Below the pieces are notes generated by a model. That model did not search any database. It saw nothing but the letters and a program-made list of their open reading frames with translations, and was not told the origin of the DNA. 34,793 nucleotides of DNA. Source: Bacteroidota bacterium (GTDB taxonomy: Bacteria > Bacteroidota > Bacteroidia > Chitinophagales > Chitinophagaceae). The stretch is taken from positions 1 through 34,793 of the forward strand of contig JABDAV010000030.1 in the NCBI GenBank assembly GCA_013289015.1, given 5' to 3'. Of this stretch, positions 23,667 through 32,827 are shown piece after piece (position 1 is the first letter of the stretch; each line of letters starts with the position of its first letter). The translations under genes were made by a program, and so were the position numbers.

Positions 23667-24329
23667 ATGAACAAAATTTTACGATATTCTCTCTTCGTTA
23701 CTTTATTACTGTCGTCGCTGTATGCAACAGCACAAAACCAGCCGCAAAGAAGAGATTCGGTTGTTCAATTGTATGGTGTGGTAATGAGTGCTGACAGTTT
23801 GCGCGGTCTCGAAGCTACGAGCATAATTGTTGAAGGAACGGGACGCGGAACGATCACCAACAATGAGGGCGTTTTCTCCATTGCCGTTCTAAAAGGCGAT
23901 ACCATTCGTTTTTCAAGTGTTGGGTTTAAAGATAAGTTCAGTATTGTACCACTGAATCTCCAGGGTAATCAATATAGTGTTATACAATTAATGGTAAATG
24001 ATACAGCTTATTTGCCTGCAACCATTTTAAAACCCAGGCCAACCCGTGCGCAGTTTGAACGGGATTTTGTCACCACCAATGTGCCTGCAGATGCCATTGA
24101 AATTGCAAGAAGAAACAATGATGAAGCCACGCGCAAAGCTTTAATGATGACGCTTCCTATTGATGCAGGTGAAGCCATGAACGCACAGATACGCAAACAG
24201 ACCCAGGAGTATTATTATTCGGGCCAGTTGCCTCCCCAAAATATTTTTAATCCTGTGGCATGGGCTGAATTTATCCAGGCATGGAAGCGGGGTGATTATA
24301 AAAAGAAAAGTAATACCAATAATGAATAG
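23667..24329 (+). CDS. Exported carboxypeptidase-regulatory-like domain protein
   Basis: 220 residues. Signal peptide MNKILRYSLFVTLLLSSLYATAQ, then a CarboxypepD_reg-like fold (about 35-110: VQLYGVVMSADSLRGLEATS, GRGTITNNEGVFSIAVLKGD, TIRFSSVGFKDKFSIVP). The C-terminal half is mostly polar and helical (ARRNNDEATRKALMMTL, EAMNAQIRKQTQEYYYSGQL, FNPVAWAEFIQAWKRGDYKK). Unlike SusC or the beta-barrel gene there is no barrel after the domain, so it is a short periplasmic or outer-membrane-associated protein. Function unknown. It lies divergent from mrp and 60 nt before the S10 peptidase gene, with which it could be co-transcribed. Confidence 0.82.
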   Translation: MNKILRYSLFVTLLLSSLYATAQNQPQRRDSVVQLYGVVMSADSLRGLEATSIIVEGTGRGTITNNEGVFSIAVLKGDTIRFSSVGFKDKFSIVPLNLQGNQYSVIQLMVNDTAYLPATILKPRPTRAQFERDFVTTNVPADAIEIARRNNDEATRKALMMTLPIDAGEAMNAQIRKQTQEYYYSGQLPPQNIFNPVAWAEFIQAWKRGDYKKKSNTNNE

Positions 24330-24389
24330 TATGAATGCTATTCATTTATCTTAGCGCAATCTCCTGTTCATCATTAAAGTACGCACTTC

Positions 24390-25865
24390 ATGAAAAAACT
24401 AATTGCTGTAATGGCAATATTTTTTGCTGTAACATCAAATGCGCAAAACAAACCAGCTACAGATGATAATGTTGTTGTAACAAGGCACCAGTTAAAATTG
24501 GGCAATGAAGTTATCAACTATACAGCCACCGCAGGTTTTATGTTGATGAAGGATGAGAACGACTCACTTAAAGCAAAAGTGTTTTATGTTGCCTATACAA
24601 AAGATGGAGAAGACACTGCCAAACGGCCGGTATTGTTTGCATACAATGGCGGACCCGGTTCATCTTCCGTTTGGTTGCATATGGGTGCTATCGGTCCGAA
24701 AAGAGTGGTATTGAGTGATAAAGGCGAAATGTTGCAGCCTCCTTTTTCTTATGTTGATAATGAATATACCTGGCTTGATAAAACAGACATTGTTTTCATT
24801 GATCCGATGATGACGGGTTTTACAAGACCTGCACACGGACAGGATAAATCTGATTTTACAGGTTATGAAAATGATACCCGCTTTGTTGGAGATTTTATCC
24901 GGTTATATACATCAAAAAACGGCCGGTGGAACTCACCCAAATTTATCGGGGGTGAAAGTTACGGCACTACCCGTTCCGCCGGTGTTGCCAACTATCTCCA
25001 GGAACGTTACGGCATGTACCTGAACGGCGTTATCCTTATATCGGCTATTCTTGATTTTAGCGCAGATGAAACAGATCGCGGTAACGACAGGCCATATCCC
25101 TTGCAACTGCCAACCTTCGCGGCTACTGCATGGTATCATCATAAATTATCTCCGCAATATGCTGACTTAAAATCTTTGCTGGCTGAAGTAGAAAATTTCT
25201 CGATGAATGATTATGCAACAGCCTTATTAAAGGGTGATGCTATCAGCGATGAAGAAAAAAACCGTATTGCTGATAAGCTGCATGATTACACAGGTTTATC
25301 AAAAAACTATATACTTCAATCTAATCTCAGGCTGTATGTTGGAAGATTTAATAAAGAATTATTACGCGATTCCGGCTTAACGGTTGGACGCTTAGACAGC
25401 CGTTTTACCGGTTATGATTATGATGAAGCCGGGGAAAATTTTGAATACGATCCCAGTTATGATAAAACCATTTACGGCCCGTTTACTGCGGTAGTAAATG
25501 ATTATATTAAACGCGAATTAAATTTCAATAGTGAATTACCTTATGAAATTTTAACCAACCGTGTCGGTTACTGGCCTTTAAGCAATGACCGCTATTTGAA
25601 TGTTGCAGAAGAATTGCGCGAAGCAATGACAAAAAATCCTTTTCTTAAAGTTTGGATAGCGCAAGGCTATTATGATATGGCAACACCTTACTTTGCTACT
25701 GAAAATGTAGTGGCGCATATGTTCCTGAAAAAAGATATACGGCAGAATCTTCATTTTACTTTCTATGAAACCGGTCATATGGTGTACATAAACAAACCTT
25801 CTCTTGCACAATTAAAAAATGATTTTTTAATTTTTATGCAGGGATCATTACCCAAAAATCAATAA
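24390..25865 (+). CDS. S10-family serine carboxypeptidase, exported
   Basis: 491 residues. Signal peptide MKKLIAVMAIFFAVTSNAQ. Family marks in order: substrate-carboxylate region LFAYNGGPGSSSVWLHMGAI, DIVFIDPMMTGFTRP, nucleophile elbow GGESYGTTRS (Ser190), Asp429 in WIAQGYYDMATPYFA and His463 in YETGHMVYINKPSL, so the whole Ser-Asp-His triad is present. S10 enzymes remove C-terminal amino acids, usually at acid pH; bacterial exported members are thought to degrade peptides in the periplasm or outside the cell. It follows the CarboxypepD_reg-like gene on the same strand; the 115-nt gap to pfkA suggests a separate unit downstream. Confidence 0.93.
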   Translation: MKKLIAVMAIFFAVTSNAQNKPATDDNVVVTRHQLKLGNEVINYTATAGFMLMKDENDSLKAKVFYVAYTKDGEDTAKRPVLFAYNGGPGSSSVWLHMGAIGPKRVVLSDKGEMLQPPFSYVDNEYTWLDKTDIVFIDPMMTGFTRPAHGQDKSDFTGYENDTRFVGDFIRLYTSKNGRWNSPKFIGGESYGTTRSAGVANYLQERYGMYLNGVILISAILDFSADETDRGNDRPYPLQLPTFAATAWYHHKLSPQYADLKSLLAEVENFSMNDYATALLKGDAISDEEKNRIADKLHDYTGLSKNYILQSNLRLYVGRFNKELLRDSGLTVGRLDSRFTGYDYDEAGENFEYDPSYDKTIYGPFTAVVNDYIKRELNFNSELPYEILTNRVGYWPLSNDRYLNVAEELREAMTKNPFLKVWIAQGYYDMATPYFATENVVAHMFLKKDIRQNLHFTFYETGHMVYINKPSLAQLKNDFLIFMQGSLPKNQ

Positions 25866-25909
25866 GTGTTTACAGCTGTAATTGCTTAAACTACATCGGT
25901 AAAAAACCT

Positions 25910-25917
25910 TATTTTTG
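25910..25917 (+). promoter_or_regulatory. Candidate -7 element for pfkA
   Basis: TATTTTTG matches the Bacteroidetes -7 consensus TAnnTTTG exactly and lies 63 nt before the pfkA ATG. The nearest upstream TTG is about 25 nt away, a little farther than usual for a -33 element. Confidence 0.4.
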
Positions 25918-25980
25918 GCGCGTTGAGCAAGAAACTTAAACTGCGATGATTATTTAACAAGTATCAACTGATTGCAATAG

Positions 25981-26985
25981 ATGTCAGCAAAAGTTACTAA
26001 AATAGGAGTATTGACTTCAGGAGGCGACTCACCGGGCATGAATGCAGCTATCAGGGCTGTAGTAAGAACGAGCAATTATCGCGGGCTTGAAGTTTTTGGG
26101 ATTATGCGTGGTTACAGTGGTATGATTGAAGATGATATTTACCAGATGAGTTCCCGCTCCGTAGCCAATATTATTCAACGTGGAGGAACAATTTTAAAAA
26201 CTGCCCGAAGCAAAGATTTTTATAGCGAAGATGGACGTAAAAAAGCTTATGCAAACCTGGTAAAGCGCGGCATTGACGGCCTCGTGGTAATTGGTGGTGA
26301 TGGAAGTTTTACCGGCGCTTATAAGCTCAGTAAAGAATTCGGTATTCCTTGTATTGGTCTTCCCGGCACTATCGATAAAGATTTATATGGCACTGATTTT
26401 ACCATTGGTTTTGATACGGCAGCCAACACTGCTGTTCAGGCAATTGATAAGATCAGGGACACAGCAGAATCGCACGACAGGCTTTTTGTTGTGGAAGTAA
26501 TGGGCAGGCATGCGGGTTACATTGCATTGCACAGTGGCATTGCAACAGGCGCAGAAAATATATTAATGCCTGAAGTAAATACCACGCTCGATGAAATGGT
26601 GGCATCTTTATCAGAACAGGAGAAAAGAAAGAAACTGGTAAACCTGGTTATTGTTGCCGAAGGCTACATGCCCGATCCTTCACAACCACATTTAAAAGGC
26701 GCTGCAGAAACTACACGCCTTATCGAAGAAAGACTGAAAGGACTTGAAATAAGAGTTACCATTTTAGGACATATTCAAAGAGGCGGCCCGCCATCATGTA
26801 TGGACAGGTTTATTGCAAGCCGCATGGGATACCATGCCGTAGAATGTTTAATAGAAGGAAGGCACAACGTTATGGTGGGTATCCTGCATAATAATATGCA
26901 TTACACTCCTCTTGAAATTGCGATTCGTGAAAAGCAGAAAATAAGTGAAGACTGGATGAACATTGTAAAAATATTAGCGAGTTGA
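25981..26985 (+). CDS. pfkA: ATP-dependent 6-phosphofructokinase
   Basis: 334 residues, slightly longer than E. coli PfkA (320). It phosphorylates fructose-6-phosphate to fructose-1,6-bisphosphate in glycolysis. Motifs: ATP loop GVLTSGGDSPGMNAAIRAVV, VVIGGDGSFTGA (Gly after GGD fits ATP rather than pyrophosphate use), catalytic GLPGTIDKDLYGTDFTIGFD with both Asp residues, EVMGRHAGYIAL, and substrate/effector region GHIQRGGPPSCMDRFIASRM. TIDKD replaces the E. coli TIDND; I believe this is common in Bacteroidota and it leaves the catalytic Asp. It sits 36 nt upstream of pyk, so the two irreversible glycolytic kinases are likely co-transcribed. Confidence 0.96.
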   Translation: MSAKVTKIGVLTSGGDSPGMNAAIRAVVRTSNYRGLEVFGIMRGYSGMIEDDIYQMSSRSVANIIQRGGTILKTARSKDFYSEDGRKKAYANLVKRGIDGLVVIGGDGSFTGAYKLSKEFGIPCIGLPGTIDKDLYGTDFTIGFDTAANTAVQAIDKIRDTAESHDRLFVVEVMGRHAGYIALHSGIATGAENILMPEVNTTLDEMVASLSEQEKRKKLVNLVIVAEGYMPDPSQPHLKGAAETTRLIEERLKGLEIRVTILGHIQRGGPPSCMDRFIASRMGYHAVECLIEGRHNVMVGILHNNMHYTPLEIAIREKQKISEDWMNIVKILAS

Positions 26986-27021
26986 TCTCAGTTGATTCGA
27001 AAAAATTAATATTAAAACTTA

Positions 27022-28515
27022 ATGTCAGAAAATATTACGAAATACCTGCACAAGGATATGGATCGCCAGGCAGGTATTGAGCACACATTCCACCGCACCA
27101 AAATTGTTGCAACGGTTGGCCCATCCTGCGATACATATGAAAAAATGTTAGAGCTTGCCAAAGCAGGCGTAAATGTTTTCAGGCTGAATTTTTCGCATGG
27201 AAAATCAGAAGACAAAGCCAAAATTCTAAAGTTCATCGACAGGATGAACGAGGAAGAGCCTTTCAATGTTTCTTCGCTTGCTGACCTGCAGGGCCCAAAG
27301 CTTAGAGTAGGTGATCTGCAAAACGGTTTGCTTGAAATCAACAACGGCGACATTCTCACTTTCACTTCCAAAGAAAAAGTGCTGGGAACCAAAGAAAAGA
27401 TCTATGTATCTTATCCAAACCTGCATGCAGATGTTAAAGTAGGCGATAAAATTCTCATCGATGATGGCAAGCTTGAAGTGGTAGTGATAGAAATAACACC
27501 GGGGGATGAAGTAAAAGTCGCGGTTACCTATGGCGGCATTTTGCTGCCTAAAAAAGGCGTTAACCTTCCTGATACCGAAATCTCGCTTCCTGCATTAACT
27601 GAAAAAGATCTTGCCGATCTTGATTTTATACTGGATCATAAAGTTGACTGGATAGCGCTTTCATTTGTACGTAAAGCAGAAGATATAATTGACCTTAAAG
27701 CAAGGATAGCAGAAAGAAATTCTTCCAGCAAGGTCATCGCAAAAATTGAAATGCCTTCAGCGTTAAATGATCTGCGCAATATTATTCTTGAATCTGATGC
27801 CGTAATGGTTGCCCGTGGTGATCTTGGTGTTGAATTACCTGTTGAAAAAGTACCGATGGCACAACGGGAAATCATTCGCAAATGCATCCATCGTGCAAAG
27901 CCTGTAATTGTTGCAACACAGATGATGGAAAGTATGATCGATCACATAAAACCCAACAGGAGTGAAATTAGTGATGTTGCCAATGCAGTGCTGGAAGGCG
28001 CTGATGCGGTAATGCTGAGCGCTGAAACAGCAACAGGCAAACATCCTGTATTGGTGGTTGATACCATGCGCCGTATCATTCTTGAGGTGGAGAAAACAGA
28101 GTATCGTTATAACAGGGAAGAAGATCTGAAACCGCTTGCGCATTCGCCTTCTTTTTTAAGCGATGCCATTTGTTATAATGCATGCAAGATCGCAAAAGAT
28201 GCCAATGCTGATGCTTTGATCGGAATGACGCAAACCGGTTATACAGCATTTATGCTAAGTAGTTACAGGCCTAAAAGTCCGCTGTATATTTTCACTAAAA
28301 AACACAGTCTTGTAAACCAGTTAAGTTTAAGCTGGGGCGTTCGTGCTTTTTATTATGATGAAGAAATAAGTCTGGACGATATATTTTTTGACCAGATAAA
28401 TATTTTAAAAGAAAGAGGGTTTCTTAAAAAAGATGATGTGGTGATCAATACGGGAAGCACGCCGGTTAACCTGCATCTCCCGACAAACGTTTTAAAGATT
28501 ACAAAAGTTGAATAA
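27022..28515 (+). CDS. pyk: Pyruvate kinase
   Basis: 497 residues, of normal size. It makes pyruvate and ATP from phosphoenolpyruvate and ADP. Motifs: TKIVATVGPSCDTYEKMLEL, GVNVFRLNFSHG, SLADLQGPKLRVG, a B domain (about 100-195), ALSFVRKAEDI, the active-site stretch SSKVIAKIEMPSALNDL with Lys and Glu, VMVARGDLGVELPVEKVP and VATQMMESMIDHIKPNRSEI followed by ADAVMLSAETATGKHP. The C domain has KHSLVNQLSLSWGV and ends DVVINTGSTPVNLHL. About 20 extra residues precede the usual TKIVAT start (MSENITKYLHKDMDRQAGIE). A strong terminator follows, closing the pfkA-pyk unit. Confidence 0.96.
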   Translation: MSENITKYLHKDMDRQAGIEHTFHRTKIVATVGPSCDTYEKMLELAKAGVNVFRLNFSHGKSEDKAKILKFIDRMNEEEPFNVSSLADLQGPKLRVGDLQNGLLEINNGDILTFTSKEKVLGTKEKIYVSYPNLHADVKVGDKILIDDGKLEVVVIEITPGDEVKVAVTYGGILLPKKGVNLPDTEISLPALTEKDLADLDFILDHKVDWIALSFVRKAEDIIDLKARIAERNSSSKVIAKIEMPSALNDLRNIILESDAVMVARGDLGVELPVEKVPMAQREIIRKCIHRAKPVIVATQMMESMIDHIKPNRSEISDVANAVLEGADAVMLSAETATGKHPVLVVDTMRRIILEVEKTEYRYNREEDLKPLAHSPSFLSDAICYNACKIAKDANADALIGMTQTGYTAFMLSSYRPKSPLYIFTKKHSLVNQLSLSWGVRAFYYDEEISLDDIFFDQINILKERGFLKKDDVVINTGSTPVNLHLPTNVLKITKVE

Positions 28516-28520
28516 AAAAA

Positions 28521-28550
28521 TCCCCCGAAAAAATCGGGGGATTTTTTTTT
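28521..28550 (+). terminator. Rho-independent terminator of pfkA-pyk
   Basis: TCCCCCGA (28521-28528) pairs perfectly with TCGGGGGA (28534-28541) around AAAAA, followed by nine T. It starts 6 nt after the pyk stop. Confidence 0.95.
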
Positions 28551-28664
28551 GTGTGAATGTTACACTTTGTTTGTAAATTTTGGTTACATAATAAACATAT
28601 CCTGCACTTTATTGTTAAACCAAACCTGAGATCAAAACAATTGTTTGTTTAATTGTAGTTTAAT

Positions 28665-30302
28665 ATGAAGAAAATTCTGCTTGCTGTTTTTTTATTTTCA
28701 GTAACAACATGCTTTTCACAGCAACCATCACTTAATATTATTCCTGAACCGGCAAAGGTTGAGATAAAAGAAGGAATATTTACTTTAAATTCTTCAACAA
28801 TATTTGTTACTAGGTTATCTCAAACAAATAATAGTATTAACTTTTTTAATGATTACTTAAAAAAGTTTTATGGATTTAAATTGAAAACGTGGTCACAAAC
28901 AAAAACCGAGGGTGTTATAGATCTAAGCTTAAAAAAGAATAATAATTTAATTCCTGGTGCATATAAATTGAATGTTAGTAAAAATAAAATTGAAATTTCT
29001 GCTAATGACGAAGAAGGAATTTTTTATGGTATTCAAACACTGATACAATTATTGCCTGCAGAAAAATCAAACAGTTTAAATGTACGGGCATGCAACATTA
29101 TTGACTCTCCACGTTTCGCATATCGTGGTTTGCATTTAGATTGTGGCCGTCATTTTTTTTCGGTTAATTTCATCAAGCAGTACATTGATTTCATCGCCAT
29201 GCATAAGATGAATACATTTCACTGGCATTTAACGGAAGACCAGGGCTGGCGCATCGAAATAAAAAGATATCCGAAGCTTACACAAGTTGGCGCTTGCAGA
29301 AACGGAACAATAGTTGGTCATCATCCCGGCGCCGGAAATGATAATAAAAAAGATTGCGGCTATTATACACAGCAACAGATAAAGGATATTGTAAAATATG
29401 CTGCTGATCGTTACATCACTATCATTCCTGAAATAGAAATGCCCGGTCATGCATCTGCAGCCATTGCTGCCTATCCGCAACTGAGTTGTTTTCCCGATTC
29501 ATCCACAAAAATTGCAAGAGGTGTAAAATGGAGTGGTGATTCAACTGGCAAACAGGTACAACAAAGCTGGGGTGTTTATCCTGATGTGTTTTGCCCGGAT
29601 GATTATACGTTCAAATTTTTAGAGAATGTTTTAGATGAAGTGATGCAACTGTTCCCTTCAAAATACATTCATATCGGTGGCGATGAATGTCCGAAAACTT
29701 ACTGGAAAGAATCTGCTTTCTGTCAGCAATTAATTAAAGACAGCGGCTTACAAAATGAAGAAGGCCTGCAGAGTTATTTCATCAGCAAAATTGAAAGATA
29801 TTTGAACAGCAAAGGCCGTTCAATAATTGGTTGGGATGAAATTCTGGAAGGCGGCGTTGCACCCAATGCAACGGTAATGAGCTGGCGCGGTGAACAAGGG
29901 GGCATTGATGCGGCAAAGCAATATCACAAAGTTGTGATGACACCCGGAGCTTATGTTTATTTTGATCATGCACAAAGCAAAAAAGAAGATAGTCTTACAA
30001 TTGGTGGTTATTTGCCTGTTGAAACAGTGTACAATTATGAGCCTTTACCGGCACAGTTATCAGGCGAAGAACAAAGTTATATTTTAGGCGCACAGGCGAA
30101 TGTATGGACTGAATACATGAATAATCCTGCAAAGGTTGAATACATGTTGTTTCCACGATTGGATGCTTTGAGTGAAGTGCTGTGGAGCCCGAAAGAAAAC
30201 AGGAACTGGGATAATTTTAAAAATCGTTTACAGCAACAATATAAACGATACGATCTGTTGAACGTGCGTTATAATGCACAAGGCATAAATAAAGGCGAAT
30301 AG
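28665..30302 (+). CDS. GH20 beta-N-acetylhexosaminidase, exported
   Basis: 545 residues. Signal peptide MKKILLAVFLFSVTTCFSQ, an N-terminal GH20b domain (about 20-145: LNIIPEPAKVEIKEGIFTL ... EGIFYGIQTLIQLLP), then the GH20 barrel: FAYRGLHLDCGRHFFSVNFI, HKMNTFHWHLTEDQGWRIEI, PEIEMPGHASAAIAAYPQL, and HIGGDECPKTYW with the catalytic Asp340-Glu341 pair, then SWRGEQGGIDAAKQYHKVVM and ANVWTEYMNN. GH20 enzymes remove terminal GlcNAc (or GalNAc) from chitin oligomers and glycans by substrate-assisted catalysis. The Cys in TTCFSQ could suggest a lipoprotein, but a normal signal peptidase I site after SQ is as likely. The nagB fusion gene 71 nt downstream fits use of the released GlcNAc. Confidence 0.94.
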   Translation: MKKILLAVFLFSVTTCFSQQPSLNIIPEPAKVEIKEGIFTLNSSTIFVTRLSQTNNSINFFNDYLKKFYGFKLKTWSQTKTEGVIDLSLKKNNNLIPGAYKLNVSKNKIEISANDEEGIFYGIQTLIQLLPAEKSNSLNVRACNIIDSPRFAYRGLHLDCGRHFFSVNFIKQYIDFIAMHKMNTFHWHLTEDQGWRIEIKRYPKLTQVGACRNGTIVGHHPGAGNDNKKDCGYYTQQQIKDIVKYAADRYITIIPEIEMPGHASAAIAAYPQLSCFPDSSTKIARGVKWSGDSTGKQVQQSWGVYPDVFCPDDYTFKFLENVLDEVMQLFPSKYIHIGGDECPKTYWKESAFCQQLIKDSGLQNEEGLQSYFISKIERYLNSKGRSIIGWDEILEGGVAPNATVMSWRGEQGGIDAAKQYHKVVMTPGAYVYFDHAQSKKEDSLTIGGYLPVETVYNYEPLPAQLSGEEQSYILGAQANVWTEYMNNPAKVEYMLFPRLDALSEVLWSPKENRNWDNFKNRLQQQYKRYDLLNVRYNAQGINKGE

Positions 30303-30373
30303 AATAAACAAATGTTTTACCTGTATCAAAAAAGCTAAACAATAATTAATAACAGTATCAACATTCATTTATC

Positions 30374-32272
30374 ATGGTAGATTCTTTTGAAAAAATTCCG
30401 GTTGAAATCTTTCCAACGCCAAAGGAAGGCTCACGATATGCTGCCGGAGAAATTGCAAAACTTATCAGGCAAAAACAACTGGAAGGCAACCAATGTATAT
30501 TAGGTTTGGCCACAGGCTCAACACCACTCAGTATGTATAAGGAACTGGTGCGCATGCATAAAGAAGAAGGGCTGAGTTTTAAGAATGTGATCACGTTTAA
30601 CCTCGATGAATATTTTCCCATTGCACGCAATGCATTTCAAAGCTACTGGAGTTTTATGCACAGGCATTTGTTTGATCATATTGATATCAATCCTGAAAAT
30701 ATTCATATTCCTGATGGTGAGTTATCAAAAGAAGAAGCAAAAGAATATTGCATCCAATATGAAAAAATAATTGATGATGCAGGCGGCATCGACCTCCAGA
30801 TATTGGGCATAGGCAACAATGGCCATATTGGTTTTAATGAACCGGGGTCGAGCATTTTTTCAAAAACACGTTTAACCAATCTCGACAATAACACACGTAT
30901 TGCCAACGCAAGAGAATTCCAGAACATATCAAAAGTGCCAAGACTTGCCATTACAATGGGCATCAGCACGATTATGAAAGCGCGGCGCGTTTTATTAATG
31001 GCATGGAGTTTCAAAGCGCCGGTTGTTGCAAAATCAGTAGAAGGCTATATTACAGAACACGTGCCTGCAAGCATTTTGCAACAACATAATAACTGCACTT
31101 TTATTTTAGATGAACAATCAGCTTCAGAACTTACACGTTTAAAATCACCATGGTTAACCGGCCAGATTGAATGGACGCCGAAGATGATCAAACGTGCTGT
31201 TGTAAATCTTGCTTTGAAATTAAATAAGCCTGTATTAAGTCTTACAACGGTTGATTATAATGAAAATGGTTTGGGTGAACTGCTGGTTGAAAAAGGTGAT
31301 GCTTACGAAATAAATCTCCAGGTTTATTATCTGTTACGCGACAGCATTACCGGTTGGCCAGGCGGAAAGCCTAATGTTGATTTGCCAACACATCCTGAAC
31401 GCAGTGAGCCTTATCCAAAACGTGTTATCATTTTTTCACCGCATCCTGATGATGACATTATAAGTATGGGTGGAACATTTATGCGTTTGCACGACCAGGA
31501 ACATGAAGTGCATGTTGCTTATCAAACCAGCGGCAACATTGCTGTTACAGATGAATTCGTAACACGCTTTTTAGATTTTGCAGTTGGCTTTGAAAGTTTG
31601 TTTAATATCAATACGGAAAAGAGCAGTAAGATCCTGGAAGATGCGCAAAGCTTTCTTTCATCAAAAAAACAGAAACAAATTGATACACCTGAAATACGTG
31701 CTGTAAAAGGTTTGATACGAAGAGCGGAAGCAAAAGCAACCTGCAAATATGTTGGCTTGCCTGAAGGCCACTGGCATTTTCAAAACCTGCCTTTTTATGA
31801 AACAGGAACCATTGAAAAAAAGCCAATGGGCGAAGAAGATATTAAGTTAACAATGGAACTGCTGCGCGCAATAAAACCGCACCAGGTGTTTTGCGCAGGT
31901 GATCTTGCTGATCCGCATGGCACACATAAAGTTTGTTTGGATATTGTTTTTGAAAGTTTAAAAAGAATAAAAGCAGCCGGCGATGAATGGATAAATGATT
32001 GCTGGATGTGGTTATACAAAGGCGCATGGCAGGAATGGGATATTGCAGATATTGAGATGGCCATTCCGATGAGTCCTGACCAGGTTATAAAAAAACGTAA
32101 TGGCATCTTTATTCATCAAAGCCAGAAAGATTCCGTTCCTTTCCAGGGAACTGATAACCGTGAATTCTGGCAACGTGCAGAAGACCGTAATAGCAATACT
32201 GCAAATCTTTACTCGGCATTGGGTTTAACAAAATATGCAGCCATGGAAGCTTTTGTCAGATGGAAATACTGA
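30374..32272 (+). CDS. nagB: Glucosamine-6-phosphate deaminase fused to a PIG-L/LmbE-type deacetylase domain
   Basis: 632 residues, compared with about 266 for E. coli NagB. NagB domain (about 1-265): GLATGSTPLSMYKELVRMH, VITFNLDEYFPIARNAFQSY with the catalytic Asp, and GIGNNGHIGFNEPGSS with His and Glu; Asn stands where E. coli has Asp141, as I recall also for Gram-positive enzymes. A linker leads to a PIG-L-like domain (about 350-630): VIIFSPHPDDDIISMGGTFM, the metal-binding HPDD motif, and AGDLADPHGTHKVCLD with late His residues. NagB turns GlcN-6-P into fructose-6-P and ammonia. PIG-L proteins are zinc N-deacetylases of GlcNAc compounds, so the fusion could do both deacetylation and deamination; this is inference. 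The two-domain form is known in Bacteroidota. Follows the GH20 gene on the same strand. Confidence 0.93.
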   Translation: MVDSFEKIPVEIFPTPKEGSRYAAGEIAKLIRQKQLEGNQCILGLATGSTPLSMYKELVRMHKEEGLSFKNVITFNLDEYFPIARNAFQSYWSFMHRHLFDHIDINPENIHIPDGELSKEEAKEYCIQYEKIIDDAGGIDLQILGIGNNGHIGFNEPGSSIFSKTRLTNLDNNTRIANAREFQNISKVPRLAITMGISTIMKARRVLLMAWSFKAPVVAKSVEGYITEHVPASILQQHNNCTFILDEQSASELTRLKSPWLTGQIEWTPKMIKRAVVNLALKLNKPVLSLTTVDYNENGLGELLVEKGDAYEINLQVYYLLRDSITGWPGGKPNVDLPTHPERSEPYPKRVIIFSPHPDDDIISMGGTFMRLHDQEHEVHVAYQTSGNIAVTDEFVTRFLDFAVGFESLFNINTEKSSKILEDAQSFLSSKKQKQIDTPEIRAVKGLIRRAEAKATCKYVGLPEGHWHFQNLPFYETGTIEKKPMGEEDIKLTMELLRAIKPHQVFCAGDLADPHGTHKVCLDIVFESLKRIKAAGDEWINDCWMWLYKGAWQEWDIADIEMAIPMSPDQVIKKRNGIFIHQSQKDSVPFQGTDNREFWQRAEDRNSNTANLYSALGLTKYAAMEAFVRWKY

Positions 32273-32325
32273 TTAAACTTTTGAGCATAATATCTCTCCA
32301 ACCAATCACATAATTTTTGGTGGAA

Positions 32326-32335
32326 TAGATTTTGC
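32326..32335 (+). promoter_or_regulatory. Possible -7 element for the small exported protein gene
   Basis: TAGATTTTGC resembles the Bacteroidetes -7 box TAnnTTTG with one extra T, 22 nt before the ATG at 32358. No convincing -33 TTG at the proper distance, so confidence is low. Confidence 0.3.
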
Positions 32336-32357
32336 GTCATAATTAAAAAGTATAACT

Positions 32358-32759
32358 ATGAAGAAAGTATTATTATTCGCAATAGCATTAATGTTAATAA
32401 GTGTAACAGCCTTGCGGGCACAGAAAAATAAAGACCCGGAGAACTGGAATAAGATAGGTGAAACAACGCTTGATTTTAAAACAACGAAAGGCGTGGTCTC
32501 CATTGTGAATGTAGATAATTTTAAAGCACTGCGTATAAAAACAGATGCACCGGTGCATGTAGATAATATTGTTGTTGTGTATGACACCGGCGACCCTGCA
32601 AACGTGCCTGTTCGTTATGATTTCAAGGCAGGCATTGAAAGTCGCTCTATTAACCTGCAGGATGCAACACGCAAAATAAAAGAAGTGGATGTCATGTACA
32701 GGCTTGTTGTAAACTCTAAAATTGATAAAGCAACTATCGGGATCTGGGGAACGAAGTAA
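32358..32759 (+). CDS. Small exported protein, possibly DUF2541-like
   Basis: 133 residues. Signal peptide MKKVLLFAIALMLISVTALR-AQ followed by an all-beta-looking domain: WNKIGETTLDFKTTKGVVS, ALRIKTDAPVHVDNIVVVYD, PVRYDFKAGIESRSINLQD, IKEVDVMYRLVVNSKIDKA, ending TIGIWGTK. Length, layout and the final GxWG resemble the DUF2541 group (E. coli YaaI), a set of small periplasmic proteins without a known role; I am not certain of this match. It stands alone between nagB (same strand, 85 nt) and the convergent tryptophan dioxygenase gene, with its own terminator. Confidence 0.75.
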   Translation: MKKVLLFAIALMLISVTALRAQKNKDPENWNKIGETTLDFKTTKGVVSIVNVDNFKALRIKTDAPVHVDNIVVVYDTGDPANVPVRYDFKAGIESRSINLQDATRKIKEVDVMYRLVVNSKIDKATIGIWGTK

Positions 32760-32787
32760 TCAATCGGTTTACCAATTAATATTTTTT

Positions 32788-32816
32788 GCCGCATGTAAAA
32801 TACATGCGGCTTTTTT
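32788..32816 (+). terminator. Rho-independent terminator after the small exported protein gene
   Basis: GCCGCATGTA (32788-32797) and TACATGCGGC (32801-32810) pair perfectly over 10 bp with loop AAA, followed by six T on the plus strand. On the minus strand the stem is followed by A, so it should not serve the convergent gene. Confidence 0.92.
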
Positions 32817-32827
32817 ATGTATGATCA

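Noticed and set aside
25981-26985. TIDKD instead of TIDND in PfkA as a sign of a pyrophosphate-dependent or dead enzyme
   Set aside because: Both Asp residues remain and GGDGS with PGTID fits the ATP-dependent type; I believe the Lys is common in Bacteroidota.
30374-31200. Asn in place of Asp141 in NagB (GNNGHIGFNEP) as an inactivating change
   Set aside because: To my recollection the NGH form occurs in other active NagB groups, and the catalytic Asp (NLDEY), His and Glu are present.
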